Positions 15,370-17,405 of a stretch of 17,405 nt of DNA are shown piece by piece. The position numbers and the translations under genes were made by a program. The stretch's first letter is position 1. Each line of letters opens with the position of its first letter. Source of the stretch: SZAS-103 sp964449135 (GTDB lineage: Bacteria; Pseudomonadota; Gammaproteobacteria; Xanthomonadales; Xanthomonadaceae); the NCBI GenBank assembly GCA_964449135.1, contig CAYUXZ010000050.1, forward strand, positions 1 to 17,405, in the 5' to 3' direction. The notes under the pieces are model-generated. The model saw nothing but the letters and a program-made list of their open reading frames with translations. It made no database searches and was not told where the DNA came from.

Positions 15370-16734
15370 GTGTCGGGTCCGAGCCAGGTCAAGGATGCGC
15401 CCATCGAAAACCGCCAGATGCTGGTGGACTACCTCGCATCCGGCGGCCGACCGAAGGAGCAGTGGCGGATCGGCACCGAGCACGAGAAGTTCGGTTTCCA
15501 CCTGGACACGCTGCGCCCGCCCGCGTGGGACGGCGACGACGGCATCCGCGCGCTGCTCGAAGGCCTGACGCGTTTCGGCTGGGAGCGCGTCGAGGAACAC
15601 GGCAAGCTCATCGCGCTGACCAAGAAAGGCGCGTCGGTCACGCTCGAGCCCGCTGGCCAGCTCGAACTGTCCGGCGCGCAGCTCGAAACCATCCACGGCA
15701 CCTGCTGCGAAACCGAAAGCCATCTCAAGGAAGTGCGCGAAGTCGCGGGCGAGCTCGGGCTCGGATTTCTCGGCATGGGTTTCCAGCCGAAGTGGAAGCG
15801 CGAGGACATGCCGTGGATGCCCAAGGGTCGCTACAAGATCATGCGCGCCTACATGCCGAAGAAGGGAAACCTGGGCCTTGACATGATGACGCGCACCTGC
15901 ACCGTGCAGGTCAACCTCGACGTCGCCGACGAAGCCGACATGGTGCGCAAGTTCCGCGTGAGCCTCGCGCTGCAGCCGATAGCGACCGCGCTGTTCGCCG
16001 ATTCGCCGTTCACCGAAGGCAAGCCGAACGGTTTCCGCAGCTACCGCTCGCACATCTGGACCGACACCGATCCGGATCGCACGGGAATGCTCGACTTCGT
16101 GTTCGACGAGGGATTCGGCTACGAACGCTACGTCGATTACCTGCTCGACGTGCCGATGTATTTCGTCTACCGCGATGGCGAATACATCGATGCCTCGGGG
16201 CAGAGCTTCCGCGATTTCCTCGAGGGAAATCTTCCGGCATATCCGGGCCACAAGCCGCGTCTGGTCGATTGGGCTGATCACATGACCACAGCCTTTCCCG
16301 AGGTGCGGTTGAAGAAATACCTGGAAATGCGCGGTGCAGACGGCGGCCCGTGGAATCGTCTCTGCGCGCTGCCCGCGTTCTGGGTCGGCTTGCTCTACGA
16401 CGAGACCGCACTCGCAGCGGCCTGGGACCTCGTCAAGGATTTCACGATGGAAGAACGCCACGCGCTGCGCGACGGCGTGCCGCGCCACGGTTTCGCGCTG
16501 CCGTTCCGCGAGGGTACGCTGCTCGATCTTTCACGCGAAGCGCTGAAGATCGCCGGCCACGGCCTCCAGCGCCGCGCGTGCAAGAATCGCAACGGCGCCG
16601 ACGAAACGATTTTCCTCGAGCCGCTGCTGGAATTCGTCGAGGCCGGGCAGACGCCGGCCGACCGCAAGCTCGAACTGTTCCACGGCGCGTGGAAGGGCTC
16701 GGTCGATCCGGTGTTCAAGGAATTCGCCTACTGA
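15370..16734 (+). CDS. gshA: Glutamate-cysteine ligase, plant/alphaproteobacterial type
   Basis: This 454-residue GCS2-type enzyme catalyses the first step of glutathione synthesis in the cytoplasm: L-glutamate + L-cysteine + ATP to gamma-glutamylcysteine. Landmarks are IGTEHEKFGF (34-43), LEPAGQLELSGAQLETIH (from 92), GRYKIMRAYMP, the near-invariant DMMTRTCTVQVNLD with Cys177, FADSPFTEGKPNGFRSYRSH, HIWTDTDPDRTGML, and KKYLEMRGADGGPWNRLCAL. These match plant GCL and the Xanthomonas-type enzyme rather than the unrelated E. coli GshA fold class. The GTG start has an excellent AGGAG. It is divergent from the peptide-binding protein (83 bp), and frmA follows after 128 bp on the same strand. The two + strand genes may be co-transcribed, with hairpin repeats between them. 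Plant enzymes are redox-regulated by disulfides; whether that applies here is not clear. Confidence 0.95.
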   Translation: MSGPSQVKDAPIENRQMLVDYLASGGRPKEQWRIGTEHEKFGFHLDTLRPPAWDGDDGIRALLEGLTRFGWERVEEHGKLIALTKKGASVTLEPAGQLELSGAQLETIHGTCCETESHLKEVREVAGELGLGFLGMGFQPKWKREDMPWMPKGRYKIMRAYMPKKGNLGLDMMTRTCTVQVNLDVADEADMVRKFRVSLALQPIATALFADSPFTEGKPNGFRSYRSHIWTDTDPDRTGMLDFVFDEGFGYERYVDYLLDVPMYFVYRDGEYIDASGQSFRDFLEGNLPAYPGHKPRLVDWADHMTTAFPEVRLKKYLEMRGADGGPWNRLCALPAFWVGLLYDETALAAAWDLVKDFTMEERHALRDGVPRHGFALPFREGTLLDLSREALKIAGHGLQRRACKNRNGADETIFLEPLLEFVEAGQTPADRKLELFHGAWKGSVDPVFKEFAY

Positions 16735-16741
16735 TTCTTGT

Positions 16742-16844
16742 CCCTCTCCCATCGGGAGAGGGTGCCGCAGGCGGGTGAGGGGCTGATCGAGGCGTATCGT
16801 CCGCGTTACCCCTCACCCCAACCCCTCTCCCGATGGGAGAGGGG
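16742..16844. repeat. Facing pair of palindromic intergenic repeats (REP/BIME-like), copy 2
   Basis: The left hairpin has CCCTCTCCC (16742-16750) and GGGAGAGGG (16754-16762), with tail TGCCGCAGGCGGGTGAGGGG. The right hairpin has CCCCTCTCCC (16822-16831) and GGGAGAGGGG (16835-16844), preceded by CCCCTCACCCCAA. Tails face inward, as in copy 1, but the two tail types are swapped: the GCCGNAGGCGG type is on the left here and on the right in copy 1. The pair fills most of the gap between gshA and frmA. No T-tract follows, so strong intrinsic termination is not expected. Confidence 0.85.
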
Positions 16845-16862
16845 CTCATTCAGGAGACTTCG

Positions 16863-17405
16863 ATGAAAAGCCGTGCCGCGGTCGCGTGGGAAGCGGGCAA
16901 GCCGCTGGTCATCGAGGAGATCGAGGTCGAAGGTCCGCGCGCGGGCGAGGTGCTGGTGCAGATCAAGGCGACCGGCGTCTGCCATACCGATGCGTTCACG
17001 CTCAGCGGCGACGATCCGGAAGGACTGTTCCCCGCGATCCTCGGTCATGAAGGCGGCGGCGTGGTCGTCGAAGTCGGAGCCGGCGTGACCAGCGTGAAGC
17101 CCGGCGATCATGTGATCCCGCTGTACACGGCCGAATGCAGGCAATGCAAGTTCTGCAAATCCGGCAAGACCAATCTCTGCCAGGCCGTGCGTGCGACGCA
17201 GGACAAGCGCCTGATGCCCGACGGCACGAAACGCTTCTCCAAGAACGGCCAGCCCATTCATCACGACATGGCCACAAGCACCTTCAGCGAATACACCGTC
17301 GTGCCGGAAGGTTCATTGGCCGCGCTCGGACCGTCAGCGCCACCCGAGAGCGTCTGCCTGCTCGGCTTCGGGTGGCTCGGGTCACGGCTCGGCACCGAAT
17401 TCCTG
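16863..17405 (+). CDS. frmA: S-(hydroxymethyl)glutathione dehydrogenase / class III alcohol dehydrogenase, N-terminal half (3' end outside window)
   Basis: 181 residues of an enzyme that is normally about 370 are visible. GVCHTD with Cys40 and GHEGGG with His62 provide two catalytic zinc ligands. Cys92, Cys95, Cys98 and Cys106 (ECRQCKFCKSGKTNLC) form the structural zinc site. TSTFSEYTVVPE is strongly class III. The enzyme oxidises S-hydroxymethylglutathione, formed from formaldehyde and glutathione, with NAD+; it can also act on S-nitrosoglutathione. AGGAG at 16852-16856 lies six bases before the ATG. From residue 150 to the window edge the match to the family drops sharply. The third catalytic ligand, the second Cys of CLLGCG, reads Phe169 here. 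This looks more like poor sequence at a contig end than a real variant. The position after gshA links formaldehyde detoxification to glutathione supply. Confidence 0.92.
   Translation, partial: MKSRAAVAWEAGKPLVIEEIEVEGPRAGEVLVQIKATGVCHTDAFTLSGDDPEGLFPAILGHEGGGVVVEVGAGVTSVKPGDHVIPLYTAECRQCKFCKSGKTNLCQAVRATQDKRLMPDGTKRFSKNGQPIHHDMATSTFSEYTVVPEGSLAALGPSAPPESVCLLGFGWLGSRLGTEFL

Noticed and set aside
15283..16488. A 401-codon open frame on - opposite gshA
   Set aside because: It is antisense to a gene with near-invariant family motifs and has no domain of its own.

Overview
The window is a stretch of high-GC chromosome (GC clearly above 60% across the long genes). It most resembles a gammaproteobacterium of the Xanthomonadales type. 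The basis is the gene set: a plant/alphaproteobacterial-type glutamate-cysteine ligase, a KefB/KefC antiporter, a very large alpha-2-macroglobulin paired with PBP1C, and intergenic hairpin repeats of the CCCTCTCCC-GGGAGAGGG kind. The genus cannot be fixed from sequence reading alone. Both ends of the window cut a gene.

Layout, left to right. (1) The 3' part of an ankyrin-repeat protein on + (3-914). (2) A small, lower-GC DUF805-type membrane protein on - (1031-1360). (3) A two-gene envelope-defence operon on -: yfhM, a thioester alpha-2-macroglobulin of 2025 residues (9992-3915), followed after 51 bp by pbpC, penicillin-binding protein 1C (3863-1464). About 170-210 bp upstream of yfhM is an AT-rich patch with three near-identical TTAACT boxes and a degenerate fourth, exactly 11 bp apart. 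This is the layout of a PhoB/OmpR-family response-regulator site. (4) A KefB/KefC-type glutathione-gated K+/H+ antiporter on - (12098-10281). (5) Divergent from it, a lower-GC 111-residue membrane protein of unknown function on + (12216-12551). (6) Facing that, a partial peptide ABC transporter on -: an OppA-type binding protein (15286-13661) and an OppB-type permease (13500-12556), with no second permease and no ATPase in the window. (7) Divergent from the binding protein across 83 bp, gshA (glutamate-cysteine ligase, 15370-16734, +), then the start of class III alcohol dehydrogenase / S-(hydroxymethyl)glutathione dehydrogenase (16863-17405, +, cut by the window end).

Functional themes. YfhM and PBP1C are thought to act together in the periplasm: one traps foreign proteases covalently, the other repairs breached peptidoglycan. 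KefC, GshA and FrmA all depend on glutathione, for gating, synthesis and formaldehyde detoxification respectively. They lie within about 7 kb of each other, although not in one operon.

Most unusual structure. Two loci (13512-13636 and 16742-16844) each carry a facing pair of hairpin repeats. One pair sits exactly between the binding-protein and permease cistrons. It is flanked by ATGA on both sides, so the binding-protein stop overlaps the start of a 55-codon frame translated through the repeats, and that frame's stop overlaps the permease start. Also notable are the loss of sequence agreement with the AdhC family in the last ~95 bp, including a zinc-ligand Cys replaced by Phe, and the charged low-complexity inserts in YfhM. 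No tRNA, rRNA, CRISPR array, transposase or phage gene was seen.
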